A stretch of 64,000 nucleotides of DNA from REEB506 sp040381035 (GTDB lineage Bacteria > Pseudomonadota > Alphaproteobacteria > Caulobacterales > Aquidulcibacteraceae), in the NCBI GenBank assembly GCA_040381035.1, contig JBEIHY010000006.1, positions 7,315 through 71,314 of the forward strand. Direction: 5' to 3'. Positions 8,907-18,519 of this stretch are shown one piece after another. Numbering within the stretch: the stretch's first letter is position 1; every line of letters begins with the position of its first letter. The notes under the pieces were generated by a model, which searched no databases, had not been told where the DNA came from, and worked only from the letters and a program-made list of their open reading frames with translations. The position numbers and the translations under genes were made by a program.

Positions 8907-10018
8907 ACGCGCAAGAACCGCTGAGCGTCACCGTCGATCTCGGCGCGCGCAGCTATAATGTTGTGATTGGGGCAGGCGTGTTGGCGCAGGCCGGCGCATG
9001 GATTGCGGCGGTGAAGCCGCGGGCAAGGCTTGGCGTCGTCAGCGACGAAACCGTTTGGGCGCTGCATGGGCCGGCATTGGCGGCTTCTCTGAACGCAGCT
9101 GGCTTGCCGTTTGAGGTTGTCACCGTTGCGCCCGGAGAAGCGGCCAAGAGCTGGGACGGTTTGCGCCATGTTTGCGAGGCGTTGCTCGGCTTTGGGCTGG
9201 AACGCGGCGATTTGGTCGTGGCGTTTGGCGGCGGCGTGATCGGCGATCTGGCGGGGTTTGCCGCCGGCGTGCTTAAGCGCGGCGCCGATTATGTCCAGAT
9301 CCCAACCACGCTTCTGGCGCAGGTTGACAGTTCCGTCGGCGGCAAGACGGCGATCGATGCGGCTGGGGGGAAGAACATGATCGGCCTGTTTCATCAGCCG
9401 GTTCTGGTGCTTGCCGATGTCGCCTTGCTGGCCACATTGCCGGAGCGCGAGCGCCGCGCCGGCTTTGCCGAAGTGATCAAATATGGCTTGATCGATGATC
9501 GGGAGTTCTTTGATTGGTGCGCCGCCCATGGCGCAGCGGTGATCGCCGGTGATGTCGAAATGTGCGCGCAGGCTGTCGCCCATTCGGTGCGGGCCAAGGC
9601 CCGGATCGTCGCCGCCGATGAGCGGGAAGCCGGCGTACGCGCTCTGCTCAATCTTGGCCACACCTTTGCCCATGCCTATGAGAGCGAAGCCGGCTTTGAC
9701 GGGGCGCTGTTGCATGGCGAAGCGGTGGCCTGCGGTATGGGCCAGGCGCTGGCGTTTTCAGCGCAGCTGGGCCTATGCGGAGCATCCGATGCGCAGGCCG
9801 CCCAAGGCGCACTCGCCGCGCTTGGGTTTGAGATCCGTCCGCGCGCGCTGCCCGGCGCGCCCTATGACGCCGATCGGCTGCTTGCCCATATGCGCGCCGA
9901 CAAGAAAGCCGAACACGGACGATTGACGCTGATCCTGGCGCGCGCCGTCGGCGCGACGTTTGTGGCCAAAGGCGTTGATGATGGCGCACTGCGCGCATTC
10001 CTCGCAGAAGAGACCTGA
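8903..10018 (+). CDS. aroB: 3-dehydroquinate synthase
   Basis: NAD- and metal-dependent enzyme that converts DAHP to 3-dehydroquinate, the second step of the shikimate pathway. 371 residues from the ATG at 8903, which overlaps the aroK stop; an in-frame start at 8852 is unlikely. Visible family motifs are the NAD-binding GGGVIGDLAGF, PTTLLAQVDSSVGGKTAID, the metal-ligand regions FAEVIKYGLI and NLGHTFAHAYE, and LLHGEAVACGM. A CBS-domain membrane protein gene follows after 6 bases. Confidence 0.97.
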   Translation: MNAQEPLSVTVDLGARSYNVVIGAGVLAQAGAWIAAVKPRARLGVVSDETVWALHGPALAASLNAAGLPFEVVTVAPGEAAKSWDGLRHVCEALLGFGLERGDLVVAFGGGVIGDLAGFAAGVLKRGADYVQIPTTLLAQVDSSVGGKTAIDAAGGKNMIGLFHQPVLVLADVALLATLPERERRAGFAEVIKYGLIDDREFFDWCAAHGAAVIAGDVEMCAQAVAHSVRAKARIVAADEREAGVRALLNLGHTFAHAYESEAGFDGALLHGEAVACGMGQALAFSAQLGLCGASDAQAAQGALAALGFEIRPRALPGAPYDADRLLAHMRADKKAEHGRLTLILARAVGATFVAKGVDDGALRAFLAEET

Positions 10019-10024
10019 CCTGTC

Positions 10025-11323
10025 ATGCCGCTTGAAACCATTCTGACCGCTGTGGGCATCGCTGCATTATGTGCGGCGGTCTTGGCTGTCATTTCCGGCT
10101 TCTTTTCGGCCGCCGAGACCGGCATTACGGCGGCCTCGCGCGCGCGCCTGCATCAATTGGAAAAGGATGGTGACGCTGGGGCCAAGCGGGTGAACAAATT
10201 GCTGGAGCGGCGCGAGCGCACGATTGGCGCGCTGCTGCTTGGCAACAATTTGCTTAATACCATGGCCGCGGCGGTGACGACCTCGCTGCTCACCGCGCCG
10301 CTTGGCGATATCGGCGTTGCGGTGGCGACCGGCGTGACCACAATCATCGTGTTGATCTTTGCTGAAGTGCTGCCGAAAACTTATGCCATTGCCTACCCTG
10401 AAAAGACGGCCTTGGCGGTGGCGCCGCTCGCTAAGTTTTTCATCACCATCCTGTCGCCGATCGTGATCGCGGTGCAGTGGATTGTCACCCGCACTTTGAA
10501 GTTGTTCGGCGTTACCCCGGAAGCCGCGCCGGACGCTTACGCTGCCCAAGAAGAAATCCGCGGCGCTGTGGAAATGCATGCTGAAGAAGGCGCAGTGGAA
10601 ACCGACGTGCGCGATCGATTGCGTGGCGCACTGGAGTTGGGCGATCTGACAGTTGCCGACGTGATGGTGCACCGCAAGGCGATCCGGATGCTCGATGTCG
10701 ATCTGCCGGCGCGTGAAATCCTGGCGCAGGCCATGGCCTCAAGCCACACGCGCCTGCCGCTGTTCAAGGACGAGCCGGAAAACATCGTCGGCGTGCTGCA
10801 TGCGCGCGATCTGCTGCGCGCGGTCAGCGAGAAGGGCCGCGACGGCATTGAGCCGATGGCGGTGGCGCGCCCGGCCTGGTTTGTGCCCGAGACCACCGCG
10901 GCCGAAGATCAACTCGCGGAGTTTCTGCGCCGGCGCGAGCATTTCGCGCTGGTGGTCGATGAATATGGTGCGCTGAAGGGCCTCGTGACGCTGGAAGACA
11001 TTCTGGAAGAGATCGTCGGCGACATCAAAGACGAGCACGACATCGCCGTCACCGGCGTGCGCCAGCAGCCCGACGGCAGTGTCAATGTCGATGGCTGGGT
11101 GCCGATCCGCGATTTGAACCGCGCGATGAACTGGAGCCTAAAGGACGACCACGCCGTCACCGTGGCGGGGCTTGTCATCCACGAAGCCGAAGCTATCCCC
11201 GATCCCGGCCAGGTATTCGTTTTCCACGGCTACCGCTTCGCCATCCTGCGCCGCACCAGAAACCAAATCACGGCCCTGCGCGTTGAGAAGGAGCCCGAGA
11301 ATGTCGCGGCTGATGGCGGGTGA
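10025..11323 (+). CDS. HlyC/CorC-family (CNNM) membrane protein with CBS domains
   Basis: A 432-residue inner-membrane protein. The N-terminal DUF21/CNNM domain has about four membrane segments and the GFFSAAETGITAA signature near residue 20. A CBS pair follows (roughly residues 205-330; LPLFKDEPENIVGVLHARDL and ALVVDEYGALKGLVTLEDIL), then a C-terminal CorC_HlyC transporter-associated domain. Relatives are linked to magnesium or cobalt transport and resistance; the ion is not evident here. It follows aroB closely, an arrangement I recall from related bacteria. Confidence 0.9.
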   Translation: MPLETILTAVGIAALCAAVLAVISGFFSAAETGITAASRARLHQLEKDGDAGAKRVNKLLERRERTIGALLLGNNLLNTMAAAVTTSLLTAPLGDIGVAVATGVTTIIVLIFAEVLPKTYAIAYPEKTALAVAPLAKFFITILSPIVIAVQWIVTRTLKLFGVTPEAAPDAYAAQEEIRGAVEMHAEEGAVETDVRDRLRGALELGDLTVADVMVHRKAIRMLDVDLPAREILAQAMASSHTRLPLFKDEPENIVGVLHARDLLRAVSEKGRDGIEPMAVARPAWFVPETTAAEDQLAEFLRRREHFALVVDEYGALKGLVTLEDILEEIVGDIKDEHDIAVTGVRQQPDGSVNVDGWVPIRDLNRAMNWSLKDDHAVTVAGLVIHEAEAIPDPGQVFVFHGYRFAILRRTRNQITALRVEKEPENVAADGG

Positions 11324-11332
11324 AGGCTTCAG

Positions 11333-12079
11333 ATGACAGAGCTTGCATTGGCTATTTCCGGCCTGACCAAAAGGTTCAGCGCCAAATCGGCCGTCGATGG
11401 GCTCGATCTGGGCGTCCAAGCGGGAGAGCTCTATGCCTTGCTTGGTCCCAATGGCGCTGGCAAGACCACGACATTGCGGATTGTTGCGGGGCTTTTGGCG
11501 CCTGACAGCGGCGATGTGCGGGTTTTTGGAATTGATGCGCGCGCCGAATGCCGGGCCGCCAAACAACTGATCGCTTGGCTTCCTGATGAGCCATTGTTGT
11601 ATGATAAGCTGACGCCGCTTGAATATCTTGAATTCATCTGTGCGCTGTGGGGCGTGGATCCCCAGCTTGGGCGTGTGCGGGCTGAAGATTTGCTCAAGCG
11701 CCTGGAATTGTGGGAGCAGCGGGATCAGCGTTGTGAGGGGTTTTCTCGCGGAATGAGGCAAAAGGCAGCCCTTGCTGGCGCCCTTATTCATGAGCCCAAA
11801 TTGCTAATCCTGGACGAGCCGCTGACCGGCCTTGATGCGGCGATCGCCCGGCAGGTGAAAGACATTCTGACGGAGCGGCGCGCGGCCGGCGCAACAATCA
11901 TTTTGACCACGCATATCTTGGAAGTCGCCGAGCGCATGGCCTCGCGGATCGGGGTGATTCAGGGCGGTCGGTTGCGTGCTGAAGGCACCTTGGAAGACCT
12001 GCGCGCGCGCGCCGGCCTTGCCCAATCGAGCTTGGAGGATCTGTTTCTTGATCTTGTCGGTCAAGGCCTCACGCCATGA
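11333..12079 (+). CDS. ABC exporter ATP-binding protein
   Basis: A 248-residue ABC-2-type ATPase. Motifs in order: Walker A GPNGAGKTTTL near residue 42, signature FSRGMRQK (a variant of LSGGQ), Walker B LLILDEPLTGLD and the switch histidine in TTHILE. It overlaps the permease gene by 4 bases (ATGA), so the two make one exporter. The substrate is unknown. The GC3 and style match the neighbours, so there is no sign of recent transfer. Confidence 0.93.
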   Translation: MTELALAISGLTKRFSAKSAVDGLDLGVQAGELYALLGPNGAGKTTTLRIVAGLLAPDSGDVRVFGIDARAECRAAKQLIAWLPDEPLLYDKLTPLEYLEFICALWGVDPQLGRVRAEDLLKRLELWEQRDQRCEGFSRGMRQKAALAGALIHEPKLLILDEPLTGLDAAIARQVKDILTERRAAGATIILTTHILEVAERMASRIGVIQGGRLRAEGTLEDLRARAGLAQSSLEDLFLDLVGQGLTP

Positions 12080-13719
12080 CCGGGGTGACGACCCGTGTTG
12101 GACTGTGGCGATTGATTGGCCATGAGGTGCGCCTGTTCTGGCGGGCAGCGTTTATGACGAAACTGACGCGTGTGTGGATCGCCCCGCTGGTTCTGTTCAT
12201 CGTGGCTGTGTTTGCTGCATTTGGTTGGGTTGCGGCGCAGATCGTCGTGTTTGTAAACGTTCCTCTCACCAAAGCAGAGCTGATCGTGTCGTCTGGGGTT
12301 GGCCTTGTTGTCTTCACCTTAATGCTGGCGCAGGCTGTCAATTCGGTGATGAGCGCGTTCTACGCGCGCGGCGATCTTGACTTGTTATTGTCCTCGCCTG
12401 TCGATCCGCTGACGGTTGTCACAGCGCGCTTGGTTGGAGTGTTCTTTCGGCTGATCCCCTTCTATGGCGGGCTCGCGCTGTCGACAGCGATCTGGGGTGC
12501 GATTGCAAGTGATTGGCGCTGGTGGAGTTGGGTTGGCGCCATTGCGGGCATGGCGGGGTTGGCGGTCAGCGGCGCCGTGTTTGCGACGCTGGCCATGATG
12601 CGCAGCCTCGGCCCGCGCAACGCCCGAACCCTGATCCAGGTGCTCTCGGCGCTGCTTGGCGCGGCCGTGTTTCTGGCGTTCCAATGGCATAACTTCTCCA
12701 GCAGCGGCGCCCCGTTTCGGGATTTCGGCGCACTGGCCAAGCAGATCGAGGCGCTGCCCATCCCACCTGCTCATTGGGTCCTGGCCCCAGCGCGCGCCTT
12801 GCTTGGCGATCCGCTCGCGGCGGCCATCCTGCTTGCGCTCGGCGCACTCTCCTTCATCGCGACATGCGCGTCGATGGGGCGTCGATTTGCGCAGGACGCC
12901 GCAGCGATTGCGGCCATGGGGGAGGGAAAAACAGCTGCGCCCCGCGCGGCGAACCGCCCGTTTCGCGCTGGCCGGACCGTCAATATGATCTTCAAGGAAT
13001 GGCGCTTGATCCGGCGCGACCCGATGCTTTTGGCCCAAATTCTGCTGCAATTGATCTATCTGGCGCCGCTGATCTTCGTCGTCGGTCGCAGCGCGCTCCA
13101 GGGCCAAGTTGAGACGCCGTTCCTGGTCGCTGCGGCGGCCGGCGTGTTTGCCGTAATCGCGGCGGCCTTGGCAGGCGCCTTGACCTGGGTGACAGTGTCA
13201 ACCGAACAAGCGGCGGATTTGCTCACCGCTGCCCCGATTGACGCCAAAACGGCCCAGCACGCCAAGATCATCGCGGCTGTCGCGCCGGTGGTCTGCGCGA
13301 TGGCGATCCCGTTCAGCCTTCTTGCGACGTTCAAGCCTGTCGACAGTTTGCTTGCCTATCTGTGTTGCGTCGCGGCAAGTGTGTCAGCCAGCCTGATTGG
13401 GGTACGGTTCAACAAGCCTGGCGACCGCTCGAAATTCAATCGCGGCGATCAGCACAGGGCCACTTGGGTCGGGGTTATAGCGCACGGCTTTGTTGGCGGC
13501 GCTTTCACGACGGCGGCGAGCCTAGCCGGTGCGGGCCTCTGGCCGATTGCGCTGATCCCCGCGCTGATCGGGGCCGGGCTCTTGGCGGCGCTCACCGAGG
13601 AGCCGAGTGTCGCCGCGCCAGAAAACATGTCAGCCAAGAAAGCGTGGTGGCTTCGTCCTTTTGCGCCAAGGGCAAAGCGGCAAGAGCGGCTTGGCGCGCT
13701 GGGCGGGGATGGGGCCTAG
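12076..13719 (+). CDS. ABC exporter permease (ABC-2 type), substrate unknown
   Basis: A 547-residue polytopic membrane protein with about a dozen hydrophobic stretches. The N-terminal region (EVRLFWRAAF) and the ARGDLDLLLSSPV stretch resemble large putative ABC exporter permeases paired with single ATPases. There is a second half beginning near residue 300 (FKEWRLIRRDPMLLAQ) that suggests an internal duplication. It is coupled to the ATPase gene upstream and ends 2 bases from the convergent response-regulator gene. No substrate-specific feature is visible. Confidence 0.85.
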   Translation: MTGVTTRVGLWRLIGHEVRLFWRAAFMTKLTRVWIAPLVLFIVAVFAAFGWVAAQIVVFVNVPLTKAELIVSSGVGLVVFTLMLAQAVNSVMSAFYARGDLDLLLSSPVDPLTVVTARLVGVFFRLIPFYGGLALSTAIWGAIASDWRWWSWVGAIAGMAGLAVSGAVFATLAMMRSLGPRNARTLIQVLSALLGAAVFLAFQWHNFSSSGAPFRDFGALAKQIEALPIPPAHWVLAPARALLGDPLAAAILLALGALSFIATCASMGRRFAQDAAAIAAMGEGKTAAPRAANRPFRAGRTVNMIFKEWRLIRRDPMLLAQILLQLIYLAPLIFVVGRSALQGQVETPFLVAAAAGVFAVIAAALAGALTWVTVSTEQAADLLTAAPIDAKTAQHAKIIAAVAPVVCAMAIPFSLLATFKPVDSLLAYLCCVAASVSASLIGVRFNKPGDRSKFNRGDQHRATWVGVIAHGFVGGAFTTAASLAGAGLWPIALIPALIGAGLLAALTEEPSVAAPENMSAKKAWWLRPFAPRAKRQERLGALGGDGA

Positions 13720-13721
13720 GC

Positions 13722-14444
13722 CTAATCCACCGCCAGCCGATAGCCCACCCCGCGCACGGTTTGCAGCCACACCGGCGCGCGGGGATCGTCTTCGATTTTG
13801 CGGCGCAGGCGCGTGACCTGCACGTCGATGGAGCGTTCCATGGCGGTGGCGGTTTTGCGGGCGAGGTCTTCGCGTGAGATCGGGTCGCCGTAGCGTTGGG
13901 CGAGCAGGCGCAGCAGCGTGGCTTCGGCTTCGGTGAGGCGAATGGTTTGATTGTCGCGGCGCAATTCGCCGCGCGGGATATGAAACACGAAGGGGCCAAA
14001 GCGCGCCTCAGTCAGCGCTTCGGCGCGCCGGATGGAGGCGCGGCGCAGAATGGCGTTGATCCGCAGCGCCAGTTCTTCGGGCTCAAACGGTTTGGGCATA
14101 TAATCGTCGGCGCCGATCGATAGACCCTTGATGCGGTCTTCCGGCAGGCCGCGGGCGGTGAGCATGATGATCGGCACATCGGAGCTTTTACGCACGCTTT
14201 CCGCTAGGCTGAAGCCGTCCTCCTTCGGCATGGTCACATCGATGACCAGGAGGTCGAATTCAAAGGCGGTAAGCAACTTGCGCGCGGCGGCGGCGTCAGC
14301 GGCGGCGCTGGCGCGCGCGCCGCAGGCCTGCAGATAGCGCTTGAGCAGATCGCGAATGCGGTCGTCATCGTCAACGACCAGGATATGTGCCGGGCGGTCG
14401 AGGGCGTCGATCATCGCCCCGGTGGTCGGCAAAGAAGCGGTCAT
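13722..14444 (-). CDS. OmpR-family response regulator, PetR-like
   Basis: A 240-residue regulator with an N-terminal receiver domain (acidic DDDD near residue 25, phospho-acceptor D69 in LLVIDVTMP, lysine in YMPKPFEP) and a C-terminal winged helix ending in the classic TVRGVGYRLAVD. The start overlaps the stop of the MarR-type gene by 4 bases. A MarR gene coupled to an OmpR regulator with no kinase is the arrangement of PetP-PetR in Rhodobacter capsulatus, which controls cytochrome bc1/c2 expression; equivalence here is inferred from order and domain type. Confidence 0.9.
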   Translation of the reverse strand: MTASLPTTGAMIDALDRPAHILVVDDDDRIRDLLKRYLQACGARASAAADAAAARKLLTAFEFDLLVIDVTMPKEDGFSLAESVRKSSDVPIIMLTARGLPEDRIKGLSIGADDYMPKPFEPEELALRINAILRRASIRRAEALTEARFGPFVFHIPRGELRRDNQTIRLTEAEATLLRLLAQRYGDPISREDLARKTATAMERSIDVQVTRLRRKIEDDPRAPVWLQTVRGVGYRLAVD

Positions 14445-14926
14445 GGCTTGGCTCCTTCGGCGTCGAGCGCGATCAAACCGGCCCAGACGCTGCGTGCGCC
14501 GGCCACCGCTTCGGCGCCAGCCGCGCGAAACACTTCGCTCAAACGTTCGCGCAGGGCGGCGCTGACCTGGGCTTCGGCGGCGTGGCCGGTGTCGGTGAGG
14601 GTCAGGCGGCGCGCACGGCGGTCGCTGGCGGCGGGTTCGCGGGCGATCAGTTCGGCGGCCTCAAGCTCGCTCAGCACCCGCGCCAGGCTTTGCTTGCGCA
14701 CGCCGAGCGCCTCTTGCAGCTGACCAACGCGCAGGCCGGGCGCGCGGCGAATGGCGCTCATCGCGCGATAATGGGCGCCACCCAGGCCAAGCGCGCGCAA
14801 TGGCGCCTCGGCGGAGCGCCAGAAGGCGCGGGCGGCGGCGAACAGGTCGGCGCTGGCGCGGTCAAGCTCTGCGGCGCGCAGATAAAGGCGGCCTTCGGCG
14901 TCGGCGCGGGACTGGGACTGCGGCAA
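14441..14926 (-). CDS. MarR-family transcriptional regulator, PetP-like
   Basis: About 161 residues with the MarR winged-helix layout: helix-turn-helix around LRVGQLQEALGVRKQSLARV and the wing SDRRARRLTLTDTG. The longest frame starts at 15013, but that overlaps the divergent ilvE start and encodes a Pro-rich non-family stretch. A TTG at 14926 is preceded 8 bases upstream by GAGAGGG and is my choice. It is co-translated with the PetR-like regulator and divergent from ilvE, so it may also affect ilvE expression (inferred). Confidence 0.85.
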   Translation of the reverse strand: MPQSQSRADAEGRLYLRAAELDRASADLFAAARAFWRSAEAPLRALGLGGAHYRAMSAIRRAPGLRVGQLQEALGVRKQSLARVLSELEAAELIAREPAASDRRARRLTLTDTGHAAEAQVSAALRERLSEVFRAAGAEAVAGARSVWAGLIALDAEGAKP

Positions 14927-15011
14927 ACGTAAGCGCCCTCTCGGTTGACACGGCGTGCGCGGGGGAAGAATGGTGCGAGGAGTGGGCGAACTCAAGCGCA
15001 AAGGAAGCGGC

Positions 15012-15887
15012 ATGGCTGAAGCGCCGTATCATGATCGCGATGGCTGGATCTGGCTGAACGGGGCTTTCGTGCCTTGGCGGGAGGCCAATGTTCATATTCT
15101 AACTCATGCCTTGCATTACGCCTCCGCCGTCTTTGAGGGTGAGCGGGCCTATGATGGGGAGATATTTGAGAGCCGGCGCCATTCCCAGCGGCTGCACAAA
15201 TCTGCAAAACTGCTGGGTTTTGAACTGCCTTATACCGTTGATGAACTGGACAAGGCCAAACAAGAAACGGTGGCCAGATCCGGCTTGGGCGACGCCTATG
15301 TCCGCGCGGTTGCGTGGCGCGGGTCAGAAAAGATGGGTGTTTCGGCGCAAGGCAACCGCATCAATGTTGCGGTCGCGGCGTGGCATTGGGGCGATTATTT
15401 CCCGGATCGGATGAAAGGCATCCGTCTGATGATGGCGCCCTGGGCGCGCCCGGCGCCCCATACCGCTCCGTGCGAGGCCAAGGCGGCTGGGCTTTATATG
15501 ATTTGCACCCTGTCCAAACACGCGGCGGAAAATGCCGGCTTCCAGGACGCTTTGATGCTCGATTGGCGCGGGCAGGTCGCTGAAGCGACCGGCGCCAACA
15601 TCTTCTTTGTACGCGACGGCGCGATCCATACCCCGACAGCCGACGTGTTCTTGAACGGCATCACGCGTCAAACGGTCATGGGTTTGGCGCGCGAAAGCGG
15701 CTATGAAGTGGTTGAACGGACGATTTGGCCCGGCGAACTCGCCAGCTTTTCGGAAGTTTGGCTGACTGGCTCGGCGGCCGAGATCAGCCCGGTGCGCGAA
15801 ATCGCCGGGATCAGTTACAAGCCTGGCGAAATCAGCGAAACCTTGATCCACGAATACTCCCGTCTGGTGCGGCGCAAAAACCGATGA
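15012..15887 (+). CDS. ilvE: Branched-chain amino acid aminotransferase
   Basis: PLP-dependent class IV aminotransferase that makes or degrades Val, Leu and Ile. 291 residues from the ATG at 15012, preceded by AAAGGAAGCGG. Family features are HALHYASAVFEGERAY, the PLP-lysine region CEAKAAGLY near residue 155, and the later motif EVWLTGSAAEISPVREI. A TTGACA lies at 14945-14950, a possible -35 element for a promoter reading into ilvE, but the matching -10 is weak. The end overlaps the start of the next lipoprotein gene (ATGATG). Confidence 0.95.
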   Translation: MAEAPYHDRDGWIWLNGAFVPWREANVHILTHALHYASAVFEGERAYDGEIFESRRHSQRLHKSAKLLGFELPYTVDELDKAKQETVARSGLGDAYVRAVAWRGSEKMGVSAQGNRINVAVAAWHWGDYFPDRMKGIRLMMAPWARPAPHTAPCEAKAAGLYMICTLSKHAAENAGFQDALMLDWRGQVAEATGANIFFVRDGAIHTPTADVFLNGITRQTVMGLARESGYEVVERTIWPGELASFSEVWLTGSAAEISPVREIAGISYKPGEISETLIHEYSRLVRRKNR

Positions 15888-16438
15888 TGCGCCGCGGGTG
15901 GTTGGGCATGGCCCCAGCGGTGGCCCTGGCGGCGTGTGGTCCGGCCGGCGGCAACGCGAGCACCGGGGCGCTTGATGCGCCATCGCCGACCAAGATCGTC
16001 GACACGGTCTGCCCAACACTCGACCAACTCGATGTAGAAGCCGTCCTTGGCGCCGGCATTGCCTCGGCCACCGAGGACGCCGCCAATGGCGTTGGGCATC
16101 CTGGCTGCACCTGGATGGGCGTCGATCAACCGCAAGGACCGCGCGTTCTGGTGGCGACGATTTGGCGCAAATCGCGGATGGAGCCGGCCTTGGCGGCTGA
16201 GCTCGGCGCGACATTCTACGAGGATCAAAAGGCTGCCCTGATGAATGCCTACGCCAAGGTTGGCGCCCTTGAAGGCGTGGGCGAAGAAAGTCTGATGGGG
16301 CTGACGCCCTTGGAAGATGGTCAGATCGAAGGGCTCATCATCGCGCGCAAAGGCGAAGATGTTTTGTCGCTCAGTATGCGCGGGTTCGACGCAAGCGCGT
16401 TTGAGGCCGCCGCCGTCAAGCTTGCTGCGGCGATGTGA
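15884..16438 (+). CDS. Predicted lipoprotein of unknown function
   Basis: 184 residues starting at the ATG overlapping the ilvE stop. The N-terminus (MMRRGWLGMAPAVALAACG) is a short signal with a lipobox and acylated Cys18. The mature part keeps two cysteines (TVCPTL and GHPGCTW) that may form a disulphide, and has a compact alpha/beta-looking sequence. I do not recognise a family. It is convergent with, and abuts, the Nudix gene. Confidence 0.72.
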   Translation: MMRRGWLGMAPAVALAACGPAGGNASTGALDAPSPTKIVDTVCPTLDQLDVEAVLGAGIASATEDAANGVGHPGCTWMGVDQPQGPRVLVATIWRKSRMEPALAAELGATFYEDQKAALMNAYAKVGALEGVGEESLMGLTPLEDGQIEGLIIARKGEDVLSLSMRGFDASAFEAAAVKLAAAM

Positions 16439-16915
16439 TCACCAGTGCGCCGCTTGGGGCGCGCCATCATAAGCCTCTGCGAGGCGCCGGCGCGTGCCGG
16501 CGGTGACGGCGTCCGGCAAGGCGGCGCGATCAAAAAAGCCGCGCTCAGCGATTTCCATCGCGCTGTCGGGCGGGCAGGCGACGACTGCCGGCGCGCGATA
16601 AAGCGCAACATGATCGCCGCGATGACTGTGGTGATTGCTGTAAAGGCCGATCAGCTCCATTGGCGCGGTTGCTTGCAAGCCGGCCTCTTCAGCCAATTCA
16701 CGAACTGCTGCGGATTCTGCGGTTTCGCCCGGCTCAACCCCACCGCCAGGCAGATACCACCCTGGGCGATAGGTGTGACGCACCAGCATAATTCGGCCGG
16801 CCTCATCGGCGGCCAAAACGCGGACGCCGAGCGTCAAGCCGCGGCTCAGCCGCCAACAGAGCCGATAAGCCGGCATGATGATCGGGTTCAGCTGGCTTTG
16901 GATCGCGGTCAACAT
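16439..16915 (-). CDS. Nudix hydrolase
   Basis: A 158-residue Nudix-fold pyrophosphohydrolase. The complete Nudix box G-x5-E-x7-REL-x-EE-x-GL occupies residues 58-80, so the metal-binding glutamates are intact. The substrate cannot be told from the box. A start at residue 14 (MPAYRLCW) is also possible. It sits just downstream of the decayed kinase gene on the same strand. Confidence 0.9.
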   Translation of the reverse strand: MLTAIQSQLNPIIMPAYRLCWRLSRGLTLGVRVLAADEAGRIMLVRHTYRPGWYLPGGGVEPGETAESAAVRELAEEAGLQATAPMELIGLYSNHHSHRGDHVALYRAPAVVACPPDSAMEIAERGFFDRAALPDAVTAGTRRRLAEAYDGAPQAAHW

Positions 16916-16965
16916 CCAGCACCTGTATGGGGTTCGCGGGGGCTCGCCAAGCGCAGCGAAGGCGG

Positions 16966-18449
16966 CTATGGGCGTGGTCTGCGTTTCAATTTGAGGATCC
17001 GTCCATGGCCGCCCTGACTGTGATTGTCGGCTTTGTCATTGTCATCTTTCTGCTCAATCTGATTGAGTTCCGCCGTCTCGATTGATCCAGGCGCGGTGGT
17101 TGGCTGGGTGAGCAATGCGATGGCTTCGGCCAGTTTGCGTACATTCAGCGGCTTGTGCACAAACGCGTGCATGCCGGCTTCGTCGATGTCTTCGGCATTG
17201 CCAGGCGTGGCCGTCTTGCGCACCGCTGTGATGGGCATCTGCGCCCACGGCGTCTTGCGCAAGCTCACGCTCACGCGCGGGACGGCCTCCGGTCCGTCCA
17301 CGCCGGGCATCTGCAAATCTATCCGCACGAAATCATAAGTGCGGCTGGCCGCGGCCGGGATCCCGCGGGCGCTGTCTTCGGCCCGTCAGCGGCCGGCTTG
17401 GCCGGCGCGTTCGATCAAGACGCCGCCCATGGCGGTTGATAGGGCTCGCGCCATTTGCATCCCCTCCGCCGGATTGTCGCTGGCCATGGAGTGCGCTCAT
17501 CCGCCATGCGCGCCCGGCGCCCTGACACTCAGCACAAAGTCATCGTCGTTGCTTTGGGCTTCCAGCACGATCTCATAATCTGGTCGACGCCGCAGGGCCT
17601 CTTCCAGCAGTCCCAGTGCAATACGGCGCACCTGGCGCTCATCGCCGATGAAGCGCTGCGCGCTCAGCATCTCCAGCTCCAGCCGCAGACCAAGGCCTAA
17701 AGTCGCGGCATCGGCCGCAATCGTGGCAAGCGCTTCTTCGAGTGCGGCCGCCAGATCAAGCGGCGCATTCACGAACGGGTTGGAGCACGGCTCCAGCGCC
17801 GCACAATCGCGAATGTCATCGATATGATGCAGCTACCGCGGGCACGTCTCCAGCGCTTTGCAGGCACGCGCCCTTCGCGCACGACCGGCCGCGCCTGGCT
17901 GGGCTCCCGCAGCCGCCCCATCGCGCCATGCAGCGGCGTGCGCATATCGTGCGCGGCGCCGGCCAAAAACCGCGTCTTGGCGCGGGCGGCGCTTTCGGCA
18001 AGGATCTGGGCGTCGCGCTGGGCGGGCTGTGCTCGCTGTGTGCGCTCTTCGCGCGCCATCCACCACCGCTATCGCCGCGCAAGGTTTTCCGTCCCAGACC
18101 AGACAACACACATCACGTCGGCGCGCAACGGTTCGACGGTGACGCGCCGCAGGGTGCGCCGGCCGACGACGCTTTGACCGCCGCGCAACCTCCTCCAGGC
18201 GCCCTCCGGGGCTTGGCGGCTGTCATCATTGAGCACAGCGCGGACAGCGCTGGCCCCAGGCAGCGCCTCAAGTGAGGCATAGCCGAACCGGTTTGCTGCC
18301 GCTGGATTCGCGAAGAACGGTCGAAACCGGCGATGCACGATCTTGCCCCGCAGCGACGTTTCCCTGATGGCGCGACAGCGCTGTTTGCTGTCGCGCAGGG
18401 GGTCGGCGAGGGCGGAAGGGCCAATCGCGGCTGTGGTGATCAAAACCAT
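16966..18449 (-). pseudogene. Decayed hybrid histidine kinase (PAS-HisKA-ATPase-receiver)
   Basis: Pieces of one kinase lie in order on this strand in different frames. A PAS-like piece (FFANPAAANRFGYASLEAL) starts near 18340; its end (WDGKPCAAIAVVD) is in a second frame; a HisKA piece (FLAGAAHDMRTPLHGAMG) is in a third near 17950; then HIDDIRDCAALEPCS and the start of the ATPase region near 17800 are back in the second frame. A TGA at 17497 and another near 17400 interrupt the frame before a receiver piece (RIDLQMPGVDG ... FVHKPLN) that ends at 16966. At least two frameshifts and two internal stops make it non-functional. No intact copy is visible in the window. Confidence 0.82.
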
Positions 18450-18519
18450 GCGTGCAAACCCCGGGCAATAAGCTCAGGGTTGCAGAATGGGATTGATGTA
18501 GCGTGAAATTGGTGAAATT

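Noticed and set aside
11333..13719. Genomic-island origin for the ABC exporter
   Set aside because: Composition matches the neighbours and there are no repeats, tRNA or integrase genes at the borders.
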